Source of the DNA: Deltaproteobacteria bacterium
Lineage (GTDB): Bacteria > Desulfobacterota > Syntrophia > Syntrophales > UBA5619
DNA length: 20,626 nt
NCBI GenBank assembly: GCA_023487865.1
Contig: JAMDBG010000179.1
Coordinates: 1-20,626, forward strand
Direction: 5' to 3'
Shown here: one piece after another, positions 1 through 7,164 of the stretch
How the letters are laid out: every line of letters begins with the position of its first letter
Position numbering within the stretch: the stretch's first letter is position 1
Program-made: the position numbers and the translations under genes
The notes under the pieces: model-generated
The model's database searches: none
Seen by the model: only the letters and a program-made list of their open reading frames with translations
What the model was told of the DNA's origin: nothing

Positions 1-113
1 CTGATGGGCGCATTGGGCTACCTGATGCGGAAACGGGCCTATGACGCCGCACCGCTCCTGCTGGCACTGGTGATCGGCCCGAAAATGGAGGTCGCTTTCC
101 GCCAGTCGCTGAT
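1..113 (+). repeat. Left-end fold-back arm: inverted copy of tctA interior
   Basis: Every base pairs with 776-888 on the opposite strand (position p matches 889-p), ending with a mismatch at 114/775. Read on the plus strand it encodes the same TctA peptide segment (MGALGYLMRKRAYDAAPLLL and onward) found in the intact minus-strand tctA. It has no start or stop of its own. It is most simply a chimeric or assembly fold-back at a contig end, not a second tctA. Confidence 0.95.
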
Positions 114-560
114 CATGCCCGGGTTCTTCTTGGCCTGATCCAGGAATTCCTTCAGGGTTTTCCAGGGGGCTTCCGACCGGACCAGGAACATGGACGGATC
201 GCTGACGATGTTGATGACTGGATCGAAGCTCTGGTACGTGAAGGCCGTTTTCACTGCATGCGGCAGAATCGTCAGCGGCGTCACCGCTGCCGTCAGCGTG
301 TATCCGTCGGGCTTGGCCTGGGCGCCCTCCGTATACCCCACGGCGCCGCCCCCGCCGGCCCGGTTGACGATCACTATAGCCTTGCCGAGATGTTTTTGCG
401 AAGCGGCGGCGACGGCCCGAAAAACGAGATCCGTCGCCCCGCCGGGCGCCCAGGGGATAATGATCGAGACTTCCTTCTCGGGAAAATCCGCCGCCTGGAT
501 GGGGAGTGGTGCAATGCATGCCAAAACGACAGCCAAGACGCAAAACATTTTTTTCAGCAT
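39..560 (-). CDS. tctC: TctC-family periplasmic tricarboxylate-binding protein, truncated
   Basis: This is the extracytoplasmic solute receptor of a tripartite tricarboxylate (TTT/Bug) transporter, which delivers a carboxylate to TctA-TctB. The ATG at 560 follows a strong AGGAGG site; upstream in-frame codons lack one. Residues 1-24 form a signal peptide (MLKK, hydrophobic core, cleavage after IQA). The mature start shows the Bug-family beta1 segment and loop (IIIPWAPGGATDLVFRAV). Only residues 1-149 (114-560) are authentic: the family is usually about 320 aa, and after KKNPGM the frame runs into the inverted tctA copy and stops at 39 with unrelated residues. The gene lies 64 bases after tctA, the usual partner order. 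I think the cut comes from the contig-end fold-back, not a biological pseudogene, but the window cannot prove this. Confidence 0.88.
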   Translation of the reverse strand: MLKKMFCVLAVVLACIAPLPIQAADFPEKEVSIIIPWAPGGATDLVFRAVAAASQKHLGKAIVIVNRAGGGGAVGYTEGAQAKPDGYTLTAAVTPLTILPHAVKTAFTYQSFDPVINIVSDPSMFLVRSEAPWKTLKEFLDQAKKNPGMISDWRKATSIFGPITSASRSGAAS

Positions 561-591
561 AACAAAACCTCCTTTTCTCAATCGGTTGTCC

Positions 592-609
592 GCCGGTCGG
601 TCGACCGGC
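592..609. other. Intercistronic hairpin between tctA and tctC
   Basis: A 7-bp stem (GCCGGTC / GACCGGC) with a 4-base loop lies between the tctA stop and the tctC ribosome binding site. There is no T-tract, so it looks like an mRNA-stabilising or processing hairpin and not a terminator. A function is inferred only from position. Confidence 0.4.
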
Positions 610-624
610 CGTCCCATGGTTTGG

Positions 625-2151
625 TTACCCTGCCCCCCCTTCATTCCGAGCGCCTGCGCCCAATGTTCTGATGATGAACCGAAGCGCCGGCAGAGCGAGA
701 AAAAGAACTGTCGCCAGCAGAAACGTCAGCGACACGGGGCGCTCGAAGAAGACCCCGAAATTCCCGTGCGAAAGCATCAGCGACTGGCGGAAAGCGACCT
801 CCATTTTCGGGCCGATCACCAGTGCCAGCAGGAGCGGTGCGGCGTCATAGGCCCGTTTCCGCATCAGGTAGCCCAATGCGCCCATCAGGAGCATCAGCCA
901 GATGTCGTTTACAGAGTTGTTGACCGTGTACATCCCCGTCAGGCAGAACAGCATCACGAGCGGCAGGAGGACCTTCTTCGGGATCCTCAGGATGCTTGCG
1001 AAAAAGGGAACGAACGGGAGGTTGAGCAGCAGGAGGATGAAATTGCCGATGTACATGCTCGCGATAACCCCCCAGAAGACGTCGGGATGTTCGCTGATCA
1101 TCATCGGTCCCGGCACCACGCCGTGGATCATCAATGCCCCCAGGAGGATGGCGGTCGGCGGGGCGAAGGGGATCCCCAGGACGAACAGGGGGATGAACGC
1201 CGACTGGCAGGCGGCGTTGTTCGCCGCTTCGGGACCGGCGACTCCCTCGATCACACCCGTGCCGAAGGCGTCCGGGTGTTTGGAGATCCGCTTTTCCGTC
1301 ATATAGGACGCATAGGTGGCGATGACGGGGGCCGGTCCGGGGATCAGGCCCACGCCGAATCCAATCCCCGCCCCGCGGAGCATTGCGCCAATCGATTGTT
1401 TCAGATCCTGAAGCGAAGGGTAGAGGTCGCGAAAACGCGGGACGATCACGCTCTGCTCCAGTTGATCCAGCGGTTGATCGACGTTGGCAAGGACCTCGGC
1501 AATCCCGAAGAGTCCGATGGCGACGGCGACGAACTCGATCCCGCTGAGCAGATAGGTCGTGTCGAAGGTGAACCGGTATTCCCCCGTGACGGGGTCGAGC
1601 CCCACCGCCCCGATGATGAGCCCGATGACGGCCATCATCAGGGATTTGATCAGCGACCCCCCGGTCACGTTGCTCAGGACGATGAACCCGCAGATCATCA
1701 GGGAAAAATACTCGGGGGGACCGAAGGCGAGCGCGGCCTGGGCCAGGGGCGGCGCCAGGAACACCATGCCAAAGATCCCCAGGGTCCCGGCGGTGAACGA
1801 ACCGATGGCGCAGATGGCCAAGGCCGGACCGGCCCTCCCTTTCCGGGCCATCTGGTAGCCGTCGATGCAGGTGATCACCGAGGCGGTCTCTCCGGGGACG
1901 TTCAGGAGAATGGAGGTGGTGGAACCGCCGTACATCGCCCCATAGTAAATGCCGCAGAGCATGATGATGGCCGACGTGGGGTTGAGACCGAATGTCACCG
2001 GGATGAGGAGAGCGATCCCGGCGATCGGCCCGAGGCCCGGAAGGATGCCGACCATCGTTCCCGCAACAGCCCCGAGGAGGCAGTACAGGAGATTCATGAG
2101 CGTGGCGGCGATTCCGAAGCCGCTCATCAGTTGTTGGATGGATTCAACCAT
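625..2151 (-). CDS. tctA: TctA large membrane subunit of TTT transporter
   Basis: 508 aa, the usual TctA length, with about a dozen hydrophobic segments. It forms the transport channel in the inner membrane, taking carboxylate from TctC in symport with cations. Family signatures are visible: the N-terminal glycine-proline motif (GILPGLGPIAGIALLIPVTF), then YYGAMYGGSTTSILLNVPGE and DGYQMARKGRAGPALA, and in the second half a repeat of the motif (GVGLIPGPAPVIATYASYM, GVAGPEAANNAA). The ATG at 2151 follows AGGAGGAG and lies 9 bases past the tctB stop, so translation is probably coupled. Part of the gene (776-888) is duplicated in inverted form at the left end. Substrate cannot be told from TctA alone; tricarboxylates, dicarboxylates and aromatic acids are all known for the family. 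Confidence 0.95.
   Translation of the reverse strand: MVESIQQLMSGFGIAATLMNLLYCLLGAVAGTMVGILPGLGPIAGIALLIPVTFGLNPTSAIIMLCGIYYGAMYGGSTTSILLNVPGETASVITCIDGYQMARKGRAGPALAICAIGSFTAGTLGIFGMVFLAPPLAQAALAFGPPEYFSLMICGFIVLSNVTGGSLIKSLMMAVIGLIIGAVGLDPVTGEYRFTFDTTYLLSGIEFVAVAIGLFGIAEVLANVDQPLDQLEQSVIVPRFRDLYPSLQDLKQSIGAMLRGAGIGFGVGLIPGPAPVIATYASYMTEKRISKHPDAFGTGVIEGVAGPEAANNAACQSAFIPLFVLGIPFAPPTAILLGALMIHGVVPGPMMISEHPDVFWGVIASMYIGNFILLLLNLPFVPFFASILRIPKKVLLPLVMLFCLTGMYTVNNSVNDIWLMLLMGALGYLMRKRAYDAAPLLLALVIGPKMEVAFRQSLMLSHGNFGVFFERPVSLTFLLATVLFLALPALRFIIRTLGAGARNEGGAG
776..888 (-). repeat. Partner arm of left-end fold-back (within tctA)
   Basis: Exact 113-base reverse complement of 1-113. This copy sits in frame inside the full-length tctA and is therefore the original. 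The 662 bases between the arms hold the end of tctA and the start of tctC. Confidence 0.95.
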
Positions 2152-2160
2152 TCCCTCCTC

Positions 2161-2625
2161 CTACAGGCCGATCAGCCCCTTCGGCAGGGGGATCTTGAGG
2201 AATTGAACGAACAGAAGATAGGAACCCGCCGCGGCCAGGAGCGGCAGGGCCACCAGGAGCACCGGTCGCCTGATGCCGAGAATCCGCAGCAGGAGCAGCA
2301 TCAGGAGAAACGCGGTGAGCGGATACCCCAGGATGTTGAGACCAAGGACACCGAGCGCCGAGGCGCCGAAAAACAGCAGCATCTGCCCGGCGGCACGGGG
2401 GGCCGGACCCGCGGTCTGCCCGGGATGCCCTTTCGCATCCCTTTGCAGCAGGAGGTTGGCCAGATAGAGAAGGGCCAGGAGCATCAGAATGATCCCCAGG
2501 CAGAGGGGAAAGAGACCCGAACCCGCCATCCGGAACGTACCGATCGGCATCCGCAGGGAAAGGACAACCGTCACTCCTCCGCAGAGGAACAGAACGGCCC
2601 CCTCGATCAGCTCATCTCGTCTCAT
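2161..2625 (-). CDS. tctB: TctB small membrane subunit of TTT transporter
   Basis: 154 aa with four hydrophobic segments, as in TctB, the poorly conserved small integral-membrane partner of TctA. I chose the ATG at 2625 (MRRDELIEG) because a GGGGAG site lies 8-9 bases upstream. An upstream TTG at 2652 would add nine polar residues and overlap the end of dctM, and has no better ribosome binding site. The segment FRMAGSGLFPLCLGIILMLL matches the TctB pattern of a glycine-proline stretch before the second helix. It begins 13 bases after dctM ends and finishes 9 bases before tctA, placing it in one transcription unit that joins the TRAP and TTT genes. Confidence 0.88.
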   Translation of the reverse strand: MRRDELIEGAVLFLCGGVTVVLSLRMPIGTFRMAGSGLFPLCLGIILMLLALLYLANLLLQRDAKGHPGQTAGPAPRAAGQMLLFFGASALGVLGLNILGYPLTAFLLMLLLLRILGIRRPVLLVALPLLAAAGSYLLFVQFLKIPLPKGLIGL

Positions 2626-2638
2626 CTTCGTCTCCCCG

Positions 2639-3925
2639 TCAATCTTTTCCAAATGTCAGATTCGGAAGCCATAAAGCCAAATCCGGCCAGAAAACGACCA
2701 ATACCACCACCACGACAACAGACAGCATAAGCAACCAGCCTTCCCTGACAAAATCCCAGAGCGTGCACCTGAATATGGTGCAGACGATATAGAGGACAGC
2801 CCCCTCCGGCGGGGTCAACAATCCCAGGGTCAGGGTGAGCACCATGATGATCCCGAAGTGCACCAGATCGATATTCAGCTCCTGAGCGACCGGGGTGAGA
2901 ATGGCGGTCAGCATCAGGATCAGCACCGTGGAGTCCATGAACGTTCCGGCAAAGAGCAAAAAAGCGATGATGATCAGCATGACGATCCAGGGGGTGTCGG
3001 AAATCCCCAGCATGAATTCGGCCAGCTTTTGCGGTATCTGATCCCAGATGATGCCGTAACTGAAGGTCGCCGACAAAGCGATGAGCAGCATGATCATTCC
3101 CATATCGACTACAGTGCTCTCCAGTGTTTGGATCATTTTCTTCCAAGAAAACTGCCTGTAGACGATGGCGCCGATGACAATGGCGTATACGCACGCGAAA
3201 GCGCCTGCTTCGGAGGGGGTAAACATGCCGAATCTCAGTCCGGCGATCAGGATGACCGGGAAAAGGAAAGCCCAGATGCAATCGACAAAAGTTTTCGCAA
3301 TCTCCTTCAGGGATGCCCGCGTTTCTCTTTCGGGCAGATAGCCCTTCTGCCTGGCCCTCAACCCTACCGCACCCATCAGGAATACCGTCATTAAAAGGCC
3401 GGGGATCATCCCCGCCGCAAATAACCGCCCGATGGAAACTTCGGCGATGCTGCCGTATAAAACCAGTCCGATGCCGGGGGGGATCATCGTCGTGATCAAC
3501 GAGCTGCAACCGATGACCGATGCCGAGAATCCTCCGGAATAGCCCTGTTTGGCCATGCCCGGTCCCAGGATGCGCGAGAGCATGGTCGCGTCACCGATCG
3601 CCGAACTGGTGATACCGCCCAGCGATGCAGCGATCACCATGTTGCTCTGCGCGGTCCCCCCGCGCATATGCCCCGTGAGAATGGATGCCAGTCTCATGAC
3701 CCGTTCGGTAAGACCGGTCTCGTTGAGCAGGTTGCCGGCCAGAACGAACAAGGGAATGGCCAGCAGAAGGAAGTTTTGTGTTTGGGAGAGCACCTGTTGA
3801 ATGGGCATGGTCAATGGCAATGTGGGCTGCTGCAGAAAGAAGGCAATGCCGGAAATACCAAAGGCAAAGGCGACCGGCATTCCCATGAGCATAAAGAGAA
3901 AAAACAGGATCAACACCAACGTCAT
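2639..3925 (-). CDS. dctM: TRAP transporter large permease, DctM family
   Basis: 428 aa, normal for DctM, the sodium-coupled channel subunit of a TRAP transporter in the inner membrane. It shows the family's first-helix pattern (FLFMLMGMPVAFAFGISG), the NFLLLAIPLFVLAGNLL block, the GGITSSAIGDATMLSRILGP region and a late LTLGLLTPPEGAVLYIVC motif, with about a dozen hydrophobic segments. The ATG at 3925 follows a GGGAGG site 7 bases away. It lies 40 bases after dctQ and 13 bases before tctB. The TPPEGAV segment fits the usual TPPxG motif near the C-terminus. Substrate unknown. Confidence 0.95.
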   Translation of the reverse strand: MTLVLILFFLFMLMGMPVAFAFGISGIAFFLQQPTLPLTMPIQQVLSQTQNFLLLAIPLFVLAGNLLNETGLTERVMRLASILTGHMRGGTAQSNMVIAASLGGITSSAIGDATMLSRILGPGMAKQGYSGGFSASVIGCSSLITTMIPPGIGLVLYGSIAEVSIGRLFAAGMIPGLLMTVFLMGAVGLRARQKGYLPERETRASLKEIAKTFVDCIWAFLFPVILIAGLRFGMFTPSEAGAFACVYAIVIGAIVYRQFSWKKMIQTLESTVVDMGMIMLLIALSATFSYGIIWDQIPQKLAEFMLGISDTPWIVMLIIIAFLLFAGTFMDSTVLILMLTAILTPVAQELNIDLVHFGIIMVLTLTLGLLTPPEGAVLYIVCTIFRCTLWDFVREGWLLMLSVVVVVVLVVFWPDLALWLPNLTFGKD

Positions 3926-3965
3926 TTTATAACCTCCCTGCCATCAATCACCATAAGACTCGGTT

Positions 3966-4484
3966 TCAGATGATTTCACCACTAATACCTTCACTTTTCA
4001 CGATCGATTCACCCGTCTCTATCGCGCGCCAGAACACTTTGATTTTCAAGATTGCCGTGATCAACATCAGAGCGCAGCCAATCGGCACGCTGAGCGTAAC
4101 CCAGGAATAACTGAAACCCGGAATCCCCTGAAAGGCCCTGAATCGGGTCGTGTAGGAAAGGGGCAAGCCATATCCGATCATGCCCACTAAAAAAACAGCA
4201 ATGATGCCATAATTGGTTATTTTGAGATAAAGCTGGGCTTTCGGGGAGAGCCTGCTGCTGACCACTTCAATGCAGAATAGTCTATCCAATCGCATCGCGG
4301 CATCGGCGCCCAGAAAAACCGTCCAGGCAAAAAGGAATGTCGCCGCATCGATGGCCCAGTTCAAGGGATAATGCAAGGATCGCGCTACCGCCGCAACAAA
4401 TACCAATAACGAAAGAAGCCCCAGTGAGTATTGGGCGATTTGCATCTCTTGCCTGCAGATGAACTCGTATAATTTTTTCATCAT
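3966..4484 (-). CDS. dctQ: TRAP transporter small permease, DctQ family
   Basis: 172 aa with four hydrophobic segments (around residues 17-36, 43-60, 93-112, 129-148), the DctQ pattern; it scaffolds DctM and the binding protein. The stretch around residues 58-73 (LGADAAMRLDRLFCIEVV) resembles the family's A-x-x-R-x-x-x-H/R-I-x-V motif after helix 2. Two consecutive ATG codons (4484 and 4481) follow GAGGGTGA; the second gives better spacing, so the true start may be one codon later. It is separated from dctP by 121 bases with a strong hairpin, consistent with lower expression of membrane subunits than of the receptor. Confidence 0.9.
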   Translation of the reverse strand: MMKKLYEFICRQEMQIAQYSLGLLSLLVFVAAVARSLHYPLNWAIDAATFLFAWTVFLGADAAMRLDRLFCIEVVSSRLSPKAQLYLKITNYGIIAVFLVGMIGYGLPLSYTTRFRAFQGIPGFSYSWVTLSVPIGCALMLITAILKIKVFWRAIETGESIVKSEGISGEII

Positions 4485-4539
4485 TCACCCTCGTAGATCC
4501 TGCAGCCTCGAAACCTCGTTCCTGCAGACGTGTGCATCA

Positions 4540-4579
4540 TCCGGCCCGGCCTCTTAGCTTCGGAAGAGGCCGGGCCGGA
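4540..4579. terminator. Strong intercistronic hairpin after dctP
   Basis: A perfect 16-bp, very G+C-rich stem (4540-4555 with 4564-4579) with an 8-base loop, starting 26 bases past the dctP stop. There is no downstream T-run on the minus strand. It could be a partial attenuator or an mRNA 3'-end protector that raises binding-protein message above dctQ/dctM. Binding-protein genes commonly have such a hairpin before the membrane genes; the function here is inference. Confidence 0.65.
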
Positions 4580-4605
4580 GATCGTCAACCGCATCGACAG
4601 CGATC

Positions 4606-5601
4606 CTACTTTCTGCCCATTTCCTTGTAGACCTTGTTCTTCGCATCGGTGATCTTCAGGACCTCGTAGGCCTTCTCTCCGGCCTTCTTGAAAGCCGCGA
4701 TGTCGATGCCCTCGACCGCCACCATCCCCTTGGCGAGCAACTGCTTCTTGACCTCCTTTTCGGACGCCAGGATCTTCTTGGAGGTGTCCAGTCCTGCCTT
4801 GTCGCACTCCTCGACGAGGATCTTCTGGTAGTCGGCCGGCAGGCTGTTGAAGTATTTTGCGCTCATCACCTCGAAGTTGATCAGCATGATATGCCCGGTT
4901 TCGCTGGCGTATTTGAGGACCTCGTAGAAGCGGCCGGCAGGGATGTTGTTATAGACGAGTTCCACCCCTTCGATCGCCTTTTGCTGAATCGCCGGATACA
5001 TATCTCCAAAGGCCATAGCGACCGGCGTTGCGCCGAGAGCCCGAACAGACTCCTGCCAGATGGGGGCTGGCGGCGTCCGGATGCGCATCCCCTTTAAGTC
5101 CTCCGGTTTCTTGATGGGCTTGTTTGTGAAGAAATGGCGGTAACCCTGGACCCAAGTGAAGGAGAGGACTTTCAGGCCGAATTTACTGGCCAATTCATCC
5201 GTCCAGGCCTTGACCGTCGGGGTATTCTTGATTTTGATCACCTCCTCAAGGGTGGTCGCAAAATAGGGGCCGTTCATCACGGCAATCCCAGGAACATAAT
5301 TCCCGAGCCGGGCGGAGTCGGTATTCTGCCCCACATTCGCCCCCTGCCGCATCTGCTCGATGATGTCCTCTTCGACGCCGAGCTGTGCGCTGTGGAAGAC
5401 CTCGACCTTCAGGCCGCCCTTTGTTCTTGCATCGACGGCCTTGGCCCAGTTGTTGAACCCCTGGTGATAAGGCTCCTTCGCACCCAAGACATGGTTGAAT
5501 TTCAAGACGTACTTCTGCTGACCGAATGCGGGAAAAGTGATGACGAAAGGTAAAATCAGAAACACAGCCAATAAGACAAAAACGGTTTTCCAGCTTTTCA
5601 T
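4606..5601 (-). CDS. dctP: TRAP transporter substrate-binding protein, DctP family
   Basis: 331 aa, typical for DctP, the periplasmic receptor of a TRAP transporter. A signal peptide covers about residues 1-27 (MKSWK, long hydrophobic core, cleavage after AFG). The mature start QKYVLKFNHVLGAKEPYHQG is the DctP beta1/helix1 signature. GMRIRTPPAP (171-180) carries the conserved arginine, R175, that normally pairs with the substrate carboxylate. QQKAIEGVELVYNNI (186-200) is the usual second-lobe strand region. The ATG at 5601 follows GGAGGAGGG. It is the first gene of the TRAP-TTT run, behind a roughly 270-base leader. The ligand is probably an organic acid, from the arginine and the neighbours, but the identity cannot be read from sequence. 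Confidence 0.95.
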   Translation of the reverse strand: MKSWKTVFVLLAVFLILPFVITFPAFGQQKYVLKFNHVLGAKEPYHQGFNNWAKAVDARTKGGLKVEVFHSAQLGVEEDIIEQMRQGANVGQNTDSARLGNYVPGIAVMNGPYFATTLEEVIKIKNTPTVKAWTDELASKFGLKVLSFTWVQGYRHFFTNKPIKKPEDLKGMRIRTPPAPIWQESVRALGATPVAMAFGDMYPAIQQKAIEGVELVYNNIPAGRFYEVLKYASETGHIMLINFEVMSAKYFNSLPADYQKILVEECDKAGLDTSKKILASEKEVKKQLLAKGMVAVEGIDIAAFKKAGEKAYEVLKITDAKNKVYKEMGRK

Positions 5602-5885
5602 ATCAACCCTCCTCCTTGGTTAATCGCCCTTCACAATGGTCAGGGCGTCAAAAACAATGAGACGGGCGGAACGATATCCGCCTTTCGCTTTACTCGGGAT
5701 CCTACACCGTCCTTCAGGACGGTGACAGTGCGAGAGGATTAATGAAGTTTCCAGGAAATAACGACTTTACGAAAGGCTGACCGTATGCGTTCCACCTTTC
5801 TTCGTGACCTTTTCGAACAGGCAATCGCGAGGGGTGTCTTTGTATCTCTCACCGATGTCCGCTTGTTTCGCATTACGAAACCTTG
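5602..5885 (-). promoter_or_regulatory. Long structured 5' leader of dctP
   Basis: The roughly 270-base stretch between the predicted transcript start and dctP contains three separate hairpins: 5705-5724 (8-bp stem, 4-base loop), 5665-5682 (6-bp stem GGCGGA/TCCGCC) and 5625-5647 (6-bp stem CGCCCT/AGGGCG, just upstream of the ribosome binding site). I recognise no known riboswitch. The length and spacing suggest post-transcriptional control or mRNA stabilisation, which is inference. Confidence 0.4.
5865..5881. promoter_or_regulatory. Operator-like palindrome at the dctP promoter
   Basis: GTTTCG-N5-CGAAAC, a perfect 6+6 inverted repeat. It lies immediately downstream of the predicted -10 box, covering about +4 to +20 of the transcript. 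This is where a TetR- or GntR-type repressor would block initiation. No regulator gene is in the window. Confidence 0.5.
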
Positions 5886-5891
5886 TTTCTC

Positions 5892-5919
5892 ATTTTATCC
5901 AATGGAAAGCAGATGTCAA
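5892..5919 (-). promoter_or_regulatory. Sigma70-like promoter for the TRAP-TTT run
   Basis: On the minus strand: TTGACA (5914-5919), 16-base spacer, TAAAAT (5892-5897). All six -35 bases and five of six -10 bases match consensus. It points at dctP, with no other gene between. Confidence 0.65.
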
Positions 5920-6053
5920 GATTTATTTTCAGACTTTTTTCGATCATGGGGATGATGGCGGATTCCGGTCCGTGGCCGGACTTCAGAAGCGGCCGGTGAT
6001 CCGGTCAGGGGGGCAGGTTTGGGCCGGCGGGATTTGCGGAGCGCGTTCCTAAG
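5920..6053. other. Spacer between SDR gene and dctP promoter
   Basis: No convincing gene. A short inverted repeat (TCCGG / CCGGA at 5964-5980, 7-base loop) could help end transcription of the SDR gene, but it has no T-tract. Short open frames here lack a ribosome binding site and recognisable content. Confidence 0.3.
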
Positions 6054-6800
6054 TCAATCCATGAGTGCGCCACCGTTGACGTCGAGGATTTCCCCCGTGA
6101 TGAAAGAGGCGGCAGCGGAGGCGAGGAAGAGAACGGCCTCGGCTACGTCCCGGGGCTGCCCGAGACGGCCGAGGGGAATGGCGGCGATGATCTCCCTCCG
6201 TCTTTCCTCGGACCACTGGGCGCTCATCTCGGTCTCGATGGCGTGGGGGGCGACGGCATTGACACGGATGCCGTACGGGGCCAGCTGCCGGGCCAGGGTT
6301 TTCATCAACGCATCCCCGCCGGCCTTGGAAGGTCCATACCCGGGGGCGGAGGTGATGTCACCCAGCTTGCCGGAAATGGAGGAGACATTTACGATTTTCC
6401 CGCCGCCCTGCCTTTTCATGGTCTCCACCACGGCCTTGGAGCAGTTGAAGGTCCCCTTGAGATTGATGGCGATGACCCGGTCCCAGTCCTCCTCCGTCAC
6501 CGTCTCGATCGTTCCCCTGCGGATGATGCCGGCGTTGTTGACCAGGACATCTATCCTGCCGAAGGCCTTCAGAATCCGATCCACCATCCCCTGCACATCG
6601 GAGCTTTTCGAAATGTCGCAGGGGACGGTGAGGGCCTGACCTCCCCCTTTTCCGACCTCTTCGTGAAGCCTTTCCAGGTGTTCCCCATCGATATCCACGA
6701 GGGCGACCCTGGCGCCCTCCCCGGCAAAGGCCAGGGCAATGGCCCGGCCGATCCCTCTGGCGGCCCCCGTGACGACCGCCACCTGATCCTTGAATCTCAT
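6054..6800 (-). CDS. SDR-family NAD(P)-dependent oxidoreductase
   Basis: 248 aa, a classical short-chain dehydrogenase/reductase in the FabG-like size class. It shows the cofactor motif TGAARGIG (11-18), D36 after the second strand (favouring NAD over NADP), NNAG (88-91), catalytic S141 and YxxxK (Y155, K159), and the C-terminal FITGEILDVNGG signature. It would interconvert a hydroxy and a keto group on a substrate that cannot be named; FabG-like and sugar/steroid-type activities are all possible. The start at 6800 follows GAGGGAAAAG; a longer frame reaches 6908, but the extra residues are outside the SDR fold and would cover the promoter. It lies upstream of the TRAP-TTT genes on the same strand, so oxidation of an imported acid is plausible but unproven. 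Confidence 0.93.
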   Translation of the reverse strand: MRFKDQVAVVTGAARGIGRAIALAFAGEGARVALVDIDGEHLERLHEEVGKGGGQALTVPCDISKSSDVQGMVDRILKAFGRIDVLVNNAGIIRRGTIETVTEEDWDRVIAINLKGTFNCSKAVVETMKRQGGGKIVNVSSISGKLGDITSAPGYGPSKAGGDALMKTLARQLAPYGIRVNAVAPHAIETEMSAQWSEERRREIIAAIPLGRLGQPRDVAEAVLFLASAAASFITGEILDVNGGALMD

Positions 6801-6884
6801 CTTTTCCCTCGCGTTTCTCCCGGTCTGGTCCCTTTGCCCTGCCGATATACGATTGATTGATAAGGACTTTCTTCCTACGGAGTG

Positions 6885-6913
6885 AGGATAAGAAAAGCGG
6901 CGGGGCATGTCAA
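6885..6913 (-). promoter_or_regulatory. Predicted promoter of the SDR gene
   Basis: Minus strand TTGACA (6908-6913), 17-base spacer, TATCCT (6885-6890). It lies about 85 bases upstream of the chosen SDR start, back to back with the promoter of the M15 gene. Confidence 0.5.
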
Positions 6914-6939
6914 GGATATTTTCCCAAGGCAGAATTTCA

Positions 6940-6968
6940 TTGACATGAAAACCCGATCTACTTAAACT
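6940..6968 (+). promoter_or_regulatory. Predicted promoter of the M15 peptidase gene
   Basis: Plus strand TTGACA (6940-6945), 17-base spacer, TAAACT (6963-6968). The two divergent promoters are separated by about 26 bases. The following 190 bases to the chosen start hold no convincing gene. Confidence 0.5.
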
Positions 6969-7164
6969 GCCCTCGGTAAGAAAGCAGTGTCCCGGCGGCT
7001 CGGATCAAGTTGCCACTGAACGCGGAGCAGCCGTGTATCCAAACCGTTCCGGGCCGACGGCGATTCCGTGCAGGCACAAACACAGCGTCAATTCTATCGA
7101 AGACCCGACCACCTTGGCATCAGGAAGTAAAGGCATCGCGAAACATCGATGGGGCACGGGATTC

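Noticed and set aside
1..113. A second, partial tctA gene at the left end.
   Set aside because: It is base-for-base identical to 776-888 in inverted orientation, so it is a fold-back copy and not a separate diverged gene.
190..2730. An 846-codon open frame on the plus strand.
   Set aside because: Antisense shadow of tctC, tctA and tctB; low-complexity charged composition and no ribosome binding site or recognisable motif.
5739..5873. A 44-codon, very basic open frame inside the dctP leader (minus strand), starting within the operator palindrome.
   Set aside because: Only a weak AAGG-like site precedes it and there is no similarity I recognise. It could be a leader peptide, but the sequence alone does not support calling it.
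5804..6052. An 82-codon plus-strand frame between the SDR gene and dctP.
   Set aside because: It covers the predicted promoter and operator, has no ribosome binding site and no recognisable content.
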